From Nematostella vectensis (Eukaryota > Cnidaria > Anthozoa > Actiniaria > Edwardsiidae), in NCBI RefSeq assembly GCF_932526225.1, contig NC_064045.1, positions 15,558,442 through 15,622,441 of the forward strand: DNA of 64,000 nt, in the 5' to 3' direction. The notes below the pieces were generated by a model. The model did no database searches. It had not been told where the DNA came from and was given only the letters and a program-made list of their open reading frames with translations. A program made the translations under genes and the position numbers. Below, one piece after another: positions 26,771-40,504 of this stretch (the stretch's first letter is position 1; each line of letters begins with the position of its first letter).

Positions 26771-29700
26771 GGCTATCAGCGGGAATCGAACCCGAGTCGC
26801 TGCGTTAGTAGTCAAGTGCCCGCAACGAAAGACTAACGTGGCATTACTGAAGGGAATTGTAATGAAAATTACTTTTAATACTATTGGTATCGTAAACTAT
26901 CCCAAGCAAAGTCACCATCGGAATGGAGGTTACATTAGGGAAAAGCTTCAGGGTTACATTCGGGAATTTGTTTTACGAGTGTAACCTCCAAAAGGTTACA
27001 ATCGATAATTTTTTTTCCGAATGTAAATTCCAAAAAGTAACATTAGGAAAAATAAAACAGTATACTCGGAAAAAAAAGGTATATCAATCTATCGAGCGCT
27101 ATGCTCTATGTTAGAATCTACTTAATCAAGTTATCCAAGGAATCTAGTCAGTTCTTGTGTGCATAAAATATGTACAGGATCCTGAACAAAGCATGAGCAC
27201 ATCAAAGATGCTGAGAGTACATAAAAATGTTCCTATACCTTCTTTTTATGTCATGACACACCAAGAACAGTATAATTAAGTATCGATATTTAAAAAAAAA
27301 ATAAAGAAAAAAAATAGGCTATCAGCGGGAATCGAACCCGGGTCGCTGCGTTAGTAGTCAAGTGCCCGCAACGAAAGACTAACGTGGCATTGCTGAAGGG
27401 AATTGTAATGAAAATTACTTTTAATACTATTGGTATCGTAAACTATCCCAAGCAAAGTCACCATCGGACTGGAGGTTACATTCGGGAAAAGCTTCAGGGT
27501 TACATTCGGGAATTTGTTTTACGAGTGTAACCTCCAAAAGGTTACAATCGATAATTTTTTTTCCGAATGTAAATTCCAAAAAGTAACATTAGGAAAAATA
27601 AAACAGTATACTCGGAAAAAAAGGTATATCAATCTATCGAGCGCTATGCTCTATGTTAGAATCTACTTAATCAAGTTATCCAAGGAATCTAGTCAGTTCT
27701 TGTGTGCATAAGATATGTACAGGATCCTGAACAAAGCATGAGCACATCAAAGATGCTGAGAGTACATAAAAATGTCCCTATACCTTCTTTTTATGTCATG
27801 ACACACCAAGAACAGTATAATTAAGTATCGATATTAAAAAAAAAATAATAAAGAAAAAAAAAAATAGGCTATCAGCGGGAATCGAACCCGAGTCGCTGCG
27901 TTAGTAGTCAAGTGCCCGCAACGAAAGACTAACGTGGCATTACTGAAGGGAATTGTAATGAAAATTACTTTTAATACTATTGGTATCGTAAACTATCCCA
28001 AGCAAAGTCACCATCGGAATGGAGGTTACATTAGGGAAAAGCTTCAGGGTTACATTCGGGAATTTGTTTTACGAGTGTAACCTCCAAAAGGTTACAATCG
28101 ATAATTTTTTTTCCGAATGTAAATTCCAAAAAGTAACATTAGGAAAAATAAAACAGTATACTCGGAAAAAAAAGGTATATCAATCTATCGAGCGCTATGC
28201 TCTATGTTAGAATCTACTTAATCAAGTTATCCAAGGAATCTAGTCAGTTCTTGTGTGCATAAAATATGTACAGGATCCTGAACAAAGCATGAGCACATCA
28301 AAGATGCTGAGAGTACATAAAAATGTTCCTATACCTTCTTTTTATGTCATGACACACCAAGAACAGTATAATTAAGTATCGATATTTAAAAAAAAAATAA
28401 AGAAAAAAATTAGGCTATCAGCGGGAATCGAACCCGGGTCGCTGCGTTAGTAGTCAAGTTCCCGCAACGAAAGATTAACGTGGCATTGCTGAAGGGAATT
28501 GTAATGAAAATTACTTTTAATACTATTGGTGTCGTAAACTATCCAAAGCAAAGTCACCATCGAACTGGAGGTTACATTCGGGAAAAGCTTCAGGGTTACA
28601 TTCGGGATTTTGTTTTACGAGTGTAACCTCCAAAAGGTTACCATCGATAATTTTTTTTCCGAATGTAAATTCCAAAAAGTAACATTAGGAAAAATAAAAC
28701 AGTATACTCGGAAAAAAAGGTATATCAATCTATCGAGCGCTATGCTCTATGTTAAAATCTACTTAATCAAGTTATCCAAGGAATCTAGTTAGTTCTTGTG
28801 TGCATAAAATATGTACAGGATCCTGAACAAAGCATGAGCACATCAAAGATTCTGAGAGTACATAAAAATGTTCCTATACCTTCTTTTTATGTCATGACAC
28901 ACCAAGAACAGTATAATTAAGTATCGATATTTAAAAAAAAATAATAAAGAAAAAAATAGGCTATCAGCGGGAATCGAACCCGAGTCGCTGCGTTAGTAGT
29001 CAAGTGCCCGCAACGAAAGACTAACGTGGCATTACTGAAGGGAATTGTAATGAAAATTACTTTTAATACTATTGGTATCGTAAACTATCCCAAGCAAAGT
29101 CACCATCGGAATGGAGGTTACATTAGGGAAAAGCTTCAGGGTTACATTCGGGAATTTGTTTTACGAGTGTAACCTCCAAAAGGTTACAATCGATAATTTT
29201 TTTTCCGAATGTAAATTCCAAAAAGTAACATTAGGAAAAATAAAACAGTATACTCGGAAAAAAAAGGTATATCAATCTATCGAGCGCTATGCTCTATGTT
29301 AGAATCTACTTAATCAAGTTAACCAAGGAATCTAGTTAGTTCTTGTTTGCATAAAATATGTACAGGATCCTGAACAAAGCATGAGCACATCAAAGATGCT
29401 GAGAGTAGATAAAAATGTCCCTATACCTTCTTTTTATGTCATGACACACCAAGAACAGTATAATTAAGTATCGATATTTAAAAAAAAAAAAAGAAAAAAA
29501 AAAACTAGGCTATCAGCGGGAATCGAACCCGGGTCGCTGCGTTAGTAGTCAAGTGCCAGCAACGAAAGACTAACGTGGCATTGCTGAAGGAAATTGTAAT
29601 GAAAATTACTTTTAATACTATTGGTATCGTCAACAATCCCAAGCAAAGTCACCATCGGACTGGAGGTTACATTCGGGAAAAGCTTTAGGGTTACATTCGG

Positions 29701-32700
29701 GAATTTGTTTTACGAGTGTAACCTCCAAAAGGTTACAATCGATAATTTTTTTTCCGAATGTAAATTCCAAAAAGTAACATTAGGAAAATAAAACAGTATA
29801 CTCGGAAAAAAAGGTATATCAATCTATCGAGCGCTATGCTCTATGTTAGAATCTACTTAATCAAGTTATCCAAGGAATCTAGTCAGTTCTTGTGTGCATA
29901 AAATATGTACAGGATCCTGAACAAAGCATGAGCACATCAAAGATGCTGAGAGTACATAAAAATGTTCCTATACCTTCTTTTTATGTCATGACACACCAAG
30001 AACAGTATAATTAAGTATCGATATTTAAAAAAAAATAAAGAAAAAAAATAGGCTATCAGCGGGAATCGAACCCGGGTCGCTGCGTTAGTAGTCAAGTGCC
30101 CGCAACGAAAGACTAACGTGGCATTGCTGAAGGGAATTGTAATGAAAATTACTTTTAATACTATTGGTATCGTAAACTATCCCAAGCAAAGTCACCATCG
30201 GACTGGAAGTTACATTCGGGAAAAGCTTCAGGGTTACATTCGGGAATTTGTTTTACGAGTGTAACCTCCAAAAGGTTACAATCAATAATTTTGTTTCCGA
30301 ATGTAAATTCCAAAAAGTAACATTAGGAAAAATAAAACAGTATACTCGGAAAAAAAGGTATATCAATCTATCGAGCGCTATGCTCTATGTTAGAATCTAC
30401 TTAATCAAGTTATCCAAGGAATCTAGTTAGTTCTTGTGCGCATAAAATATGTACAGGATCCTGAACAAAGCATGAGCACATCAAAGATGCTGAGAGTACA
30501 TAAAAATGTCCCTATACCTACTTTTTATGTCATGACACACCAAGAACAGTATAATTAAGTATCGATATTAAAAAAAAAATAATAAAGAAAAAAAAAATAG
30601 GCTATCAGCGGGAATCGAACCCGAGTCGCTGCGTTAGTAGTCAAGTGCCCGCAACGAAAGACTAACGTGGCATTACTGAAGGGAATTGTAATGAAAATTA
30701 CTTTTAATACTATTGGTATCGTAAACTATCCCAAGCAAAGTCACCATCGGAATGGAGGTTACATTAGGGAAAAGCTTCAGGGTTACATTCGGGAATTTGT
30801 TTTACGAGTGTAACCTCCAAAAGGTTACAATCGATAATTTTTTTTCCGAATGTAAATTCCAAAAAGTAACATTAGGAAAAATAAAACAGTATACTCGGAA
30901 AAAAAAGGTATATCAATCTATCGAGCGCTATGCTCTATGTTAGAATCTACTTAATCAAGTTATCCAAGGAATCTAGTCAGTTCTTGTGTGCATAAAATAT
31001 GTACAGGATCCTGAACAAAGCATGAGCACATCAAAGATGCTGAGAGTACATAAAAATGTTCCTATACCTTCTTTTTATGTCATGACACACCAAGAACAGT
31101 ATAATTAAGTATCGATATTTAAAAAAAAAATAAAGAAAAAAATTAGGCTATCAGCGGGAATCGAACCCGGGTCGCTGCGTTAGTAGTCAAGTGCCCGCAA
31201 CGAAAGATTAACGTGGCATTGCTGAAGGGAATTGTAATGAAAATTACTTTTAATACTATTGGTGTCGTAAACTATCCAAAGCAAAGTCACCATCGAACTG
31301 GAGGTTACATTCGGGAAAAGCTTCAGGGTTACATTCGGGATTTTGTTTTACGAGTGTAACCTCCAAAAGGTTACCATCGATAATTTTTTTTCCGAATGTA
31401 AATTCCAAAAAGTAACATTAGGAAAAATAAAACAGTATACTCGGAAAAAAAGGTATATCAATCTATCGAGCGCTATGCTCTATGTTAAAATCTACTTAAT
31501 CAAGTTATCCAAGGAATCTAGTTAGTTCTTGTGTGCATAAAATATGTACAGGATCCTGAACAAAGCATGAGCACATCAAAGATTCTGAGAGTACATAAAA
31601 ATGTTCCTATACCTTCTTTTTATGTCATGACACACCAAGAACAGTATAATTAAGTATCGATATTTAAAAAAAAATAATAAAGAAAAAAATAGGCTATCAG
31701 CGGGAATCGAACCCGAGTCGCTGCGTTAGTAGTCAAGTGCCCGCAACGAAAGACTAACGTGGCATTACTGAAGGGAATTGTAATGAAAATTACTTTTAAT
31801 ACTATTGGTATCGTAAACTATCCCAAGCAAAGTCACCATCGGAATGGAGGTTACATTAGGGAAAAGCTTCAGGGTTACATTCGGGAATTTGTTTTACGAG
31901 TGTAACCTCCAAAAGGTTACAATCGATAATTTTTTTTCCGAATGTAAATTCCAAAAAGTAACATTAGGAAAAATAAAACAGTATACTCGGAAAAAAAAGG
32001 TATATCAATCTATCGAGCGCTATGCTCTATGTTAGAATCTACTTAATCAAGTTAACCAAGGAATCTAGTTAGTTCTTGTTTGCATAAAATATGTACAGGA
32101 TCCTGAACAAAGCATGAGCACATCAAAGATGCTGAGAGTAGATAAAAATGTCCCTATACCTTCTTTTTATGTCATGACACACCAAGAACAGTATAATTAA
32201 GTATCGATATTTAAAAAAAAAAAAAGAAAAAAAAAACTAGGCTATCAGCGGGAATCGAACCCGGGTCGCTGCGTTAGTAGTCAAGTGCCAGCAACGAAAG
32301 ACTAACGTGGCATTGCTGAAGGAAATTGTAATGAAAATTACTTTTAATACTATTGGTATCGTCAACAATCCCAAGCAAAGTCACCATCGGACTGAAGGTT
32401 ACATTCGGGAAAAGCTTCAGGGTTACATTCGGGAATTTGTTTTACGAGTGTAACCTCCAAAAGGTTACAATCGATAATTTTTTTTCCGAATGTAAATTCC
32501 AAAAAGTAACATTAGGAAAATAAAACAGTATACTCGGAAAAAAAGGTATATCAATCTATCGAGCGCTATGCTCTATGTTAGAATCTACTTAATCAAGTTA
32601 TCCAAGGAATCTAGTCAGTTCTTGTGTGCATAAAATATGTACAGGATCCTGAACAAAGCATGAGCACATCAAAGATGCTGAGAGTACATAAAAATGTTCC

Positions 32701-35517
32701 TATACCTTCTTTTTATGTCATGACACACCAAGAACAGTATAATTAAGTATCGATATTTAAAAAAAAAATAAAGAAAAAAAAAATAGGCTATCAGCGGGAA
32801 TCGAACCCGGGTCGCTGCGGTAGTAGTCAAGTGCCCGCAACGAAAGACTAACGTGGCATTGCTGAAGGGAATTGTAATGAAAATTACTTTTAAAACTATT
32901 GGTATCGTAAACTATCCAAAGCAAAGTCACCATCGAACTGGAGGTTACATTCGGGAAAAGCTTCAGGGTTACATTCGGGAATTTGTTTTACGAGTGTAAC
33001 CTCCAAAAGGTTACCATCGATAATTTTTTTTCCGAATGTAAATTCCAAAAAGTAACATTAGGAAAAATAAAACAGTATACTCGGAAAAAAAGGTATATCA
33101 ATCTATCGAGCGCTATGCTCTATGTTAGAATCTACTTAATCAAGTTATCCAAGGAATCTAGTTAGTTCCTGTGTGCATAAAATATGTACAGGATCCTGAA
33201 CAAAGCATGAGCACATCAAAGATGCTGAGAGTACATAAAAATGTCCCTATACCTTCTTTTTATGTCATGACACACCAAGAACAGTATAATTAAGTATCGA
33301 TATTTAAAAAAAAAAATAAAGAAAAAAAAAATAGGCTATCAGCGGGAATCGAACCCGGGTCGCTGCGTTAGTAGTCAAGTGCCCGCAACGAAAGACTAAC
33401 GTGGCATTGCTGAAGGGAATTGTAATGAAAATTACTTTTAATACTATTGGTATCGTAAACTATCCCAAGCAAAGTCACCATCGGACTGGAGGTTATATTC
33501 GGGAAAAGCTTCAGGGTTACATTCGGGAATTTGTTTTACGAGTGTAACCTACAAAAGGTTACAATCGATAATTTTTTTTTCGAATGTAAATTCCAAAAAG
33601 TAACATTAGGAAAAATAAAACAGTATACTCAGAAAAAAAGGTATATCAATCTATCGAGCGCTATGCTCTATGTTAGAATCTACTTAATCAAGTTATCCAA
33701 GGAATCTAGTTAGTTCTTGTGTGCATAAAATATGTACAGGATCCTGAACAAAGCATGAGCACATCAAAGATGCTGAGAGTACATAAAAATGTCCCTATAC
33801 CTTCTTTTTATGTCATGACACACCAAGAACAGTATAATTAAGTATCGATATTTAAAAAAAAAATAAAGAAAAAAAAAAGGCTATCAGCGGGAATCGAACC
33901 CGGGTCCCTGCGTTAGTAGTTAAGTGCCCGCAACGAAAGACTAACGTGGCATTGTTGAAGGGAATTATAAAGAAAATTACTTTTAATACTATTGGTATCG
34001 TAAACTATCCCAAGCAAAGTCACCATCGGACTGGAGGTTACATTCGGGAAAAGCTTCAGGGTTACATTCGGGAATTTGTTTTACGAGTGTAACCTCTAGA
34101 AGGTTACAATCAATAATTTTGTTTCCGAATGTAAATTCCAAAAAGTAACATTAGGAAAAATAAAACAGTATACTCGGAAAAAAAGGTATATCAATCTATC
34201 GAGCGCTATGCTCTATGTTAGAATCTACTTAATCAAGTTATCCAAGGAATCTAGTTAGTTCTTGTGCGCATAAAATATGTACATGATCCTGAACAAAGCA
34301 TGAGCACATCAAAGATGCTGAGAGTACATAAAAATGTCCCTATACCTTCTTTTTATGTCATGACACACCAAGAACAGTATAATTAAGTATCGATATTTAA
34401 ATAAAAAAAATAAAGAAAAAAAAATAGGCTATCAGCGGGAATCGAACCCGGGTCGCTGCGGTAGTAGTCAAGTGCCCGCAACGAAAGACTAACGTGGCAT
34501 TGCTGAAGGGAATTGTAATGAAAATTACTTTTAATACTATTGGTATCGTCAACTATCCAAAGCAAAGTCACCATCGGACTGGAGGTTACATTAGGGAAAA
34601 GCTTCAGGGTTACATTCGGGAATTTGTTTTACGAGTGTAACCTCCAAAAGGTTACCATCGATAATTTTTTTTCCGAATGTAAATTCCAAAAAGTAACATT
34701 AGGAAAAATAAAACAGTATACTTGGAAAAAAAGGTATATCAATCTAACGAGCGCTATTCTCTATGTTAGAATCTACTTGATCAAGTTATCCAAAGAATCT
34801 AGTTAGTTCTTGTGTGCATAAAATATGTACAGGATCCTGAACAAAGCATGAGCACATCAAAGATGCTGAGAGTACATCAAAATGTCCCTATACCTTCTTT
34901 TTATGTCATGACACACCAAGAACAGTATAATTAAGTATCGGTATTTAAAAAAAAAAATTAAGGAAAAAAAAAGGCTATCAGCGGGAATCGAACCCGGGTC
35001 GCTGCGTTAGTAGTCAAGTGCCCGCAACGAAAGACTAACGTGGCATTGCTGAAGGGAATTGTAATTAAAATTACTTTTAATACTATTGGTATCGTAAACT
35101 ATCCCAAGCAAAGTCACCATCGGACTGGAGGTTACATTCGGGAAAAGCTTCAGGGTTACATTCGGGAATTTGTTTTACGAGTGTAACCTCCAAAAGGTTA
35201 CAATCGATAATTTTTTTTCCGAATGTAAATTCCAAAAATTAACATTAGGAAAAATAAAACAGTATACTCGGAAAAAAAAGGTATATCAATCTATCGAGCG
35301 CTATGCTCTATGTTAGAATCTACTTAATCAAGTTATCCAAGGAATCTAGTTAGTTCTTGTGTGCATAAAATATGTACAGGATCCTGAACAAAGCATGAGC
35401 ACATCAAAGATGCTGAGAGTACATAAAAATGTCCCTATACCTTCTTTTTATGTCATGACACACCAAGAACAGTATAATTAAGTATGGATATTTAAAAAAA
35501 AATAAAGAAAAAAAATA
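26222..35517. repeat. Array segment 4: 17 units
   Basis: Unit starts: 26222, 26771, 27317, 27867, 28413, 28959, 29508, 30051, 30600, 31146, 31692, 32240, 32786, 33334, 33879, 34427, 34973. Two nested duplications are visible. The pair 26222/26771 resembles 27317/27867, and the four units 27867-30050 recur from 30600 with a 2733-bp shift, the last of the four diverging. Units 28413 and 31146 are chimeras, as is 33879. Five units here (26771, 27867, 28959, 30600, 31692) carry the CCCGAGTCG subfamily markers, the densest cluster of that type. No non-satellite sequence is present. Confidence 0.97.
27867..30599. repeat. Five-unit stretch whose first four units recur 2733 bp on
   Basis: Units 27867, 28413, 28959 and 29508 recur as 30600, 31146, 31692 and 32240 with a shift of 2732-2733 bp. 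Both copies carry the same chimeric unit (28413, 31146), the same CTTGTTTGCATA and GAGAGTAGATAAA changes (28959, 31692) and the GTCAACAATCC unit. The fifth unit differs (30051 against 32786), marking the edge of identity. Confidence 0.88.
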
Positions 35518-38500
35518 GGCTATCAGCGGGAATCGAACCCGGGTCGCTGCGTTAGTAGTCAAGTGCCCGCAACGAAAGCCTAACGTGGCATTGCTGAAGG
35601 GAATTGTAATGAAAATTACTTTTAATACTATTGGTATCGTAAACTATCCCAAGCAAAGTCACCATCGGACTGGAGGTTAAATTCGGGAAAAGCTTCAGGG
35701 TTACATTCTGGAATTTGTTTTACGAGTGTAACCTCTAAAAGGTTACAATCAATAATTTTGTTTCCGAATGTAAATTCCAAAAAGTAACATTAGGAAAAAT
35801 AAAACAGTATACTCGGAAAAAAAGGTATATCAATCTATCGAGCGCTATGCTCTATGTTAGAATCTACTTAATCAAGTTATCCAAGGAATCTAGTTAGTTC
35901 TTGTGCGCATAAAATATGTACATGATCCTGAACAAAGCATGAGCACATCAAAGATGCTGAGAGTACATAAAAATGTCCCTATACCTTCTTTTTATGTCAT
36001 GACACACCAAGAACAGTATAATTAAGTATCGATATTTAAAAAAAAAAATAAAGAAAAACAAAATAGGCTATCAGCGGGAATCGAACCCGGGTCGCTGCGG
36101 TAGTAGTCAAGTGCCCGCAACGAAAGACTAACGTGGCATTGCTGAAGGGAATTGTAATGAAAATTACTTTTAATACTATTGGTATCGTAAACTATCCAAA
36201 GCAAAGTCACCATCGGACTGGAGGTTATATTCGGGAAAAGCTTCAGGGTTACATTCGGGAATTTGTTTTACGAGTGTAACCTCCAAAAGGTTACCATCGA
36301 TAATTTTTTTTCCGAATGTAAATTCCAAAAAAGTAACATTAGGAAAAATAAAACAGTATACTCGGAAAAAAAGGTATATCAATCTATCGAGCGCTATGCT
36401 CTATGTTAGAATCTACTTGATCAAGTTATCCAAAGAATCTAGTTAGTTCTTGTGTGCATAAAATATGTACAGGATCCTGAACAAAGCATGAGCACATCAA
36501 AGATTCTGAGAGTACATAAAAATGTCCCTATACCTTCTTTTTATGTCATGACACACCAAGAACAGTATAATTAAGTATCGGTATTTAAAAAAAAAAATTA
36601 GGAAAAAAAATAGGCTATCAGCGGGAATCGAACCCGGGTCGCTGCGTTAGGAGTCAAGTGCCCGCAACGAAAGACTAACGTGGGATTGCTGAAGGGAATT
36701 GTAATGAAAATGACTTTTAATACTATTTGTATCGTAAACTATCCCAAGCAAAGTCACCATCGGACTGGAGGTTACATTCGGGAAAAGCTTCAGGGTTACA
36801 TTCGGGAATTTGTTTTACGAGTGTAACCTCCAAAAGGTTACAATCGATAATTTTTTTTCCGAATGTAAATTCTAAAAAGTAACATTAGGAAAAATAAAAC
36901 AGTATACTCGTAAAAAAATGTATATCAATCTATCGAGCACTATGCTCTATGTTAGAATCTACTTAATCAAGTTATCCAAGGAATCTAGTTAGTTCTTGTG
37001 TGCATAAAATATGTACAGGATCCTGAACAAAGCATGAGCACATCAAAGATGCTGAGAGTACATAAAAATGTCCCTATACCTTCTTTTTATGTCATGACAC
37101 ACCAAGAACAGTATAATTAAGTATAAATATTTAAAAAAAAAAATAAAGAAAAAAAAAGGCTATCAGCGGGAATCGAACCCGGGTCTCTGCGTTAGTAGTT
37201 AAGTGCCCGCAACGAAAGACTAACGTGGCATTGTTGAAGGGAATTATAATGAAAATTACTTTTAATACTATTGGTATCGTAAACTATCCCAAGCAAAGTC
37301 ACCATCGGACTGGAGGTTACATTCGGGAAAAGCTTCAGGGTTACATTCGGGAATTTGTTTTACGAGTGTAACCTCCAAAAGGTTACAATCAATAAATTTT
37401 TTTCCGAATGTAAATTCCAAAAAGTAACATTAGGAAAAATAAAACAGTATACTCGAAAAAAAAAGGTATATCAATCTATCGAGCGCTATGCTCTATGTTA
37501 GAATCTACTTAATCAAGTTAACCAAGGAATCTAGTTAGTTCTTGTGTGCATAAAATATGTACAGGATCCTGAACAAAGCATGAGCACATCAAAGATGATG
37601 AGAGTACATAAAAATGTCCCTATACCTTCTTTTTATGTCATGACACACCAAGAACAGTATAATTAAGTATCGATATTTAAAAAAAAAATAAAGAAAAAAA
37701 AATAGGCTATCAGCGGGAATCGAACCCGGGTCGCTGCGTTAGTAGTCAAGTGCCCGCAACGAAAGACTAACGTGGCATTGCTGAAGGAAATTGTAATGAA
37801 AATTACTTTTAATACTATTGGTATCGTCAACTATCCCAAGCAAAGTCACCATCGGACTGGAGGTTACATTCGGGAAAAGCTTCAGGGTTACATTCGGGAA
37901 TTTGTTTTACGAGTGTAACCTCCAAAAGGTTACAATCGATAATTTGTTTTCCGAATGTAAATTCCAAAAAGTAACATTAGGAAAATAAAACAGTATACTC
38001 GGAAAAAAAGGTATATCAATCTATCGAGCGCTATGCTCTATGTTAGAATCTACTTAATCAAGTTAACCAAGGAATCTAGTTAGTTCTTGTGTGCATAAAA
38101 TATGTACAGGATCCTGAACAAAGCATGAGCACATCAAAGATGCTGAGAGTACATAAAAATGTCCCTATACCTTCTTTTTATGTCATGACACACCAAGAAC
38201 AGTATAATTAAGTATCGATATTTAAAAAAAAAATAAAGAAAAAAAAAATTGGCTATCAGCGGGAATCGAACACGGGTCGCTGCGGTAGTAGTCAAGTGCC
38301 CGCAACGAAAGACTAACGTGGCACTGCTAAAGGGAATTGTAATGAAAATTACTTTTAATACTATTGGTATCGTAAACTATCCAAAGCAAAGTCACCATCG
38401 AACTGGAGGTTACATTCGGGAAAAGCTTCAGGGTTACATTCGGGAATTTGTTTTACGAGTGTAACCTCCAAAAGGTTACAATCGATAATTTTTTTTCCGA

Positions 38501-39343
38501 ATGTAAATTCCAAAAAGTAACATTAGGAAAAATAAAACAGTATACTCGGAAAAAAAGGTATATCAATCTATCGAGCGCTATGCTCTATGTTAGAATCTAC
38601 TTAATCAAGTTATCCAAAGAATCTAGTTAGTTCTTGTGCGCATAAAATATGTACAGGATCCTGAACAAAGCATGAGCACATCAAAGATTCTTAGAGTACA
38701 TAAAAATGTCCCTATACCTTCTTTTATGTCATGACACACCAAGAACAGTATAATTAAGTATCGGTATTTAAAAAAAAAAAAAAATAAGAAAAAAATTAGG
38801 CTATCAGCGGGAATCGAACCCGGGTCGCTGCGTTAGTAGTCAAGTGCCCGCAACGAAAGACTAACGTGGCATTGCTGAAGGGAATTGTAATGAAAATTAC
38901 TTTTAATACTATTGGTATCGTAAACTATCCCAAGCAAAGTCACCATCGGACTGGAGGTTACATTCGGGAAAAGCTTCAGGGTTACATTCGGGAATTTGTT
39001 TTACGAGTGTAACCTCCAAAAGGTTACAATCAATAATTTTTTTTCCGAATGTAAATTCCAAAAAGTAACATTAGGAAAAATAAAACAGTATACTCAGAAA
39101 AAAAGGTATATCAATCTATCGAGCGCTATGCTCTATGTTAGAATCTACTTAATCAAGTTATCCAAGGAATCTAGTTAGTTCTTGTGTGCATAAAATATGT
39201 ACAGGATCCTGAACAAAGCATGAGCACATCAAAGATGCTGAGAGTACATAAAAATGTCCCTATACCTTCTTTTTATGTCATGACACACCAAGAACAGTAT
39301 AATTAAGTATCGATATTTAAAAAAAAAATAAAGAAAAAAAAAA
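32786..39343. repeat. Long multi-unit block, copy B
   Basis: Unit order matches 50635-58279 with shift 17848-17849 through 33334 and 18934-18938 from 34427 onward. The 1086-bp change equals two units and falls in unit 33879. Markers shared only with copy C include ACTTGGAAAAAA with CTAACGAGCGC in 34427 and 53361. Units 35518-38251 also match copy A at 23485-26222 (shift about 12.03 kb). Confidence 0.87.
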
Positions 39344-40410
39344 GGCTATCAGCGGGAATCGAACCCGGGTCCCTGCGTTAGTAGTTAAGTGCCCGCAACG
39401 AAAGACTAACGTGGCATTGTTGAAGGGAATTATAATGAAAATTACTTTTAATACTATTGGTATCGTAAACTATCCCAAGCAAAGTCACCATCGGACTGGA
39501 GGTTACATTCGGGAAAAGCTTCAGGGTTACATTCGGGAATTTGTTTTACGAGTGTAACCTCCAAAAGGTTACAATCGATAATTTTTTTTTCCGAATGTAA
39601 ATTCCAAAAAGTAACAGGAAAATAAAACAGTATACTCGGGAAAAAAGGTATATCAATCTATCGAGCGCTATGCTCTATGTTAGAATCTACTTAATTAAGT
39701 TATCCAAGGAATCTAGTTAGTTCTTGTGTGCATAAAATATGTACAGGATCCTGAACAAAGCATGAGCACATCAAAGATGCTGAGAGTACATCAAAATGTC
39801 CCTATACCTTCTTTTTATGTCATGACACACCAAGAACAGTATAATTAAGTATCGATATTTTTAAAAAAAAAAATAAAGAAAAAAAAATAGGCTATCAGCG
39901 GGAATCGAACCCCGGTCGCTGCGGTAGTAGTCAAGTGCCCGCAACGAAAGACTAACGTGGCATTGCTGAAGGGAATTGTAATGAAAATTACTTTTAATAC
40001 TATTGGTATCGTAAACTATCCCAAGCAAAGTCACCATCGGACTGGAGGTTACATTCGGGAAAAGCTTTAGGGTTACATTCGGGAATTTGTTTTACGAGTG
40101 TAACCTCCAAAAGGTTACAATCGATAATTTTTTTTCCGAATGTAAATTCCAAAAAATAACATTAGGAAAAATAAAACAGTATACTCGGAAAAAAAGGTAT
40201 ATCAATCTATCGAGCGCTATGCTCTATGTTAGAATCTACTTAATCAAGTTATCCAAGGAATCTAGTTAGTTCTTGTGTGCATAAAATATGTACAGGATCC
40301 TGAACAAAGCATGAGCACATCAAAGATGCTGAGAGTACATCAAAATGTCCCTATACCTTCTTTTTATGTCATGACACACCAAGAACAGTATAATTAAGTA
40401 TCGATATTTT

Positions 40411-40434
40411 AAAAAAAAAATAAAGAAAAAAAAA
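40411..40434 (-). terminator. A/T-rich end tract; minus-strand oligo-T after tRNA-like end
   Basis: The plus strand is a run of A, then TAAAG, then a second run of A, two bases before the tRNA-like 3' end. On the minus strand this reads TA, then nine T, C, TTTA and ten T, which is the form of a pol III terminator placed directly after a tRNA. The tract is the most length-variable part of the unit, with variants such as AATAATAAAG, ATTAGG, AAAGACAAAA and ATATTAAG that serve as family markers. It may be just slippage-prone poly-A; termination is not shown. Confidence 0.5.
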
Positions 40435-40447
40435 TAGGCTATCAGCG

Positions 40448-40458
40448 GGAATCGAACC
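40448..40458 (-). promoter_or_regulatory. Pol III type-2 B box (GGTTCGATTCC)
   Basis: The minus strand reads GGTTCGATTCC, matching the eukaryotic B-box consensus GGTTCGANNCC, the TFIIIC contact inside tRNA genes. It lies at offset 12-22 of the unit and is unchanged in most units. Altered examples are 5995 (one base, GAGCCC on the plus strand), 10366 (AATTGAACC), 17476 (CGAATCC) and the GAACACGGG units 26222, 38251, 44443 and 45536 (outermost G). Factor binding is inference. Confidence 0.7.
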
Positions 40459-40468
40459 CGGGTCGCTG

Positions 40469-40504
40469 CGTTAGTAGTCAAGTGCCCGCAACGAAAGACT
40501 AACG
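40469..40504. repeat. 7-bp inverted repeat inside tRNA-like element
   Basis: CGTTAGT (40469-40475) and ACTAACG (40498-40504) are perfect reverse complements around a 22-nt loop. This pairing competes with the tRNA fold and may explain the loss of normal arms. Units with GCGGTAGT lose one pair. Units with GATTAACG (15832, 18022, 28413, 31146) keep it as a G-U wobble. No function is shown. Confidence 0.6.

Noticed and set aside
40411-40434. Polyadenylation signal AATAAA in the A-rich tract
   Set aside because: The hexamer arises readily in A-rich DNA, is disrupted in many units and has no associated coding sequence or downstream element.
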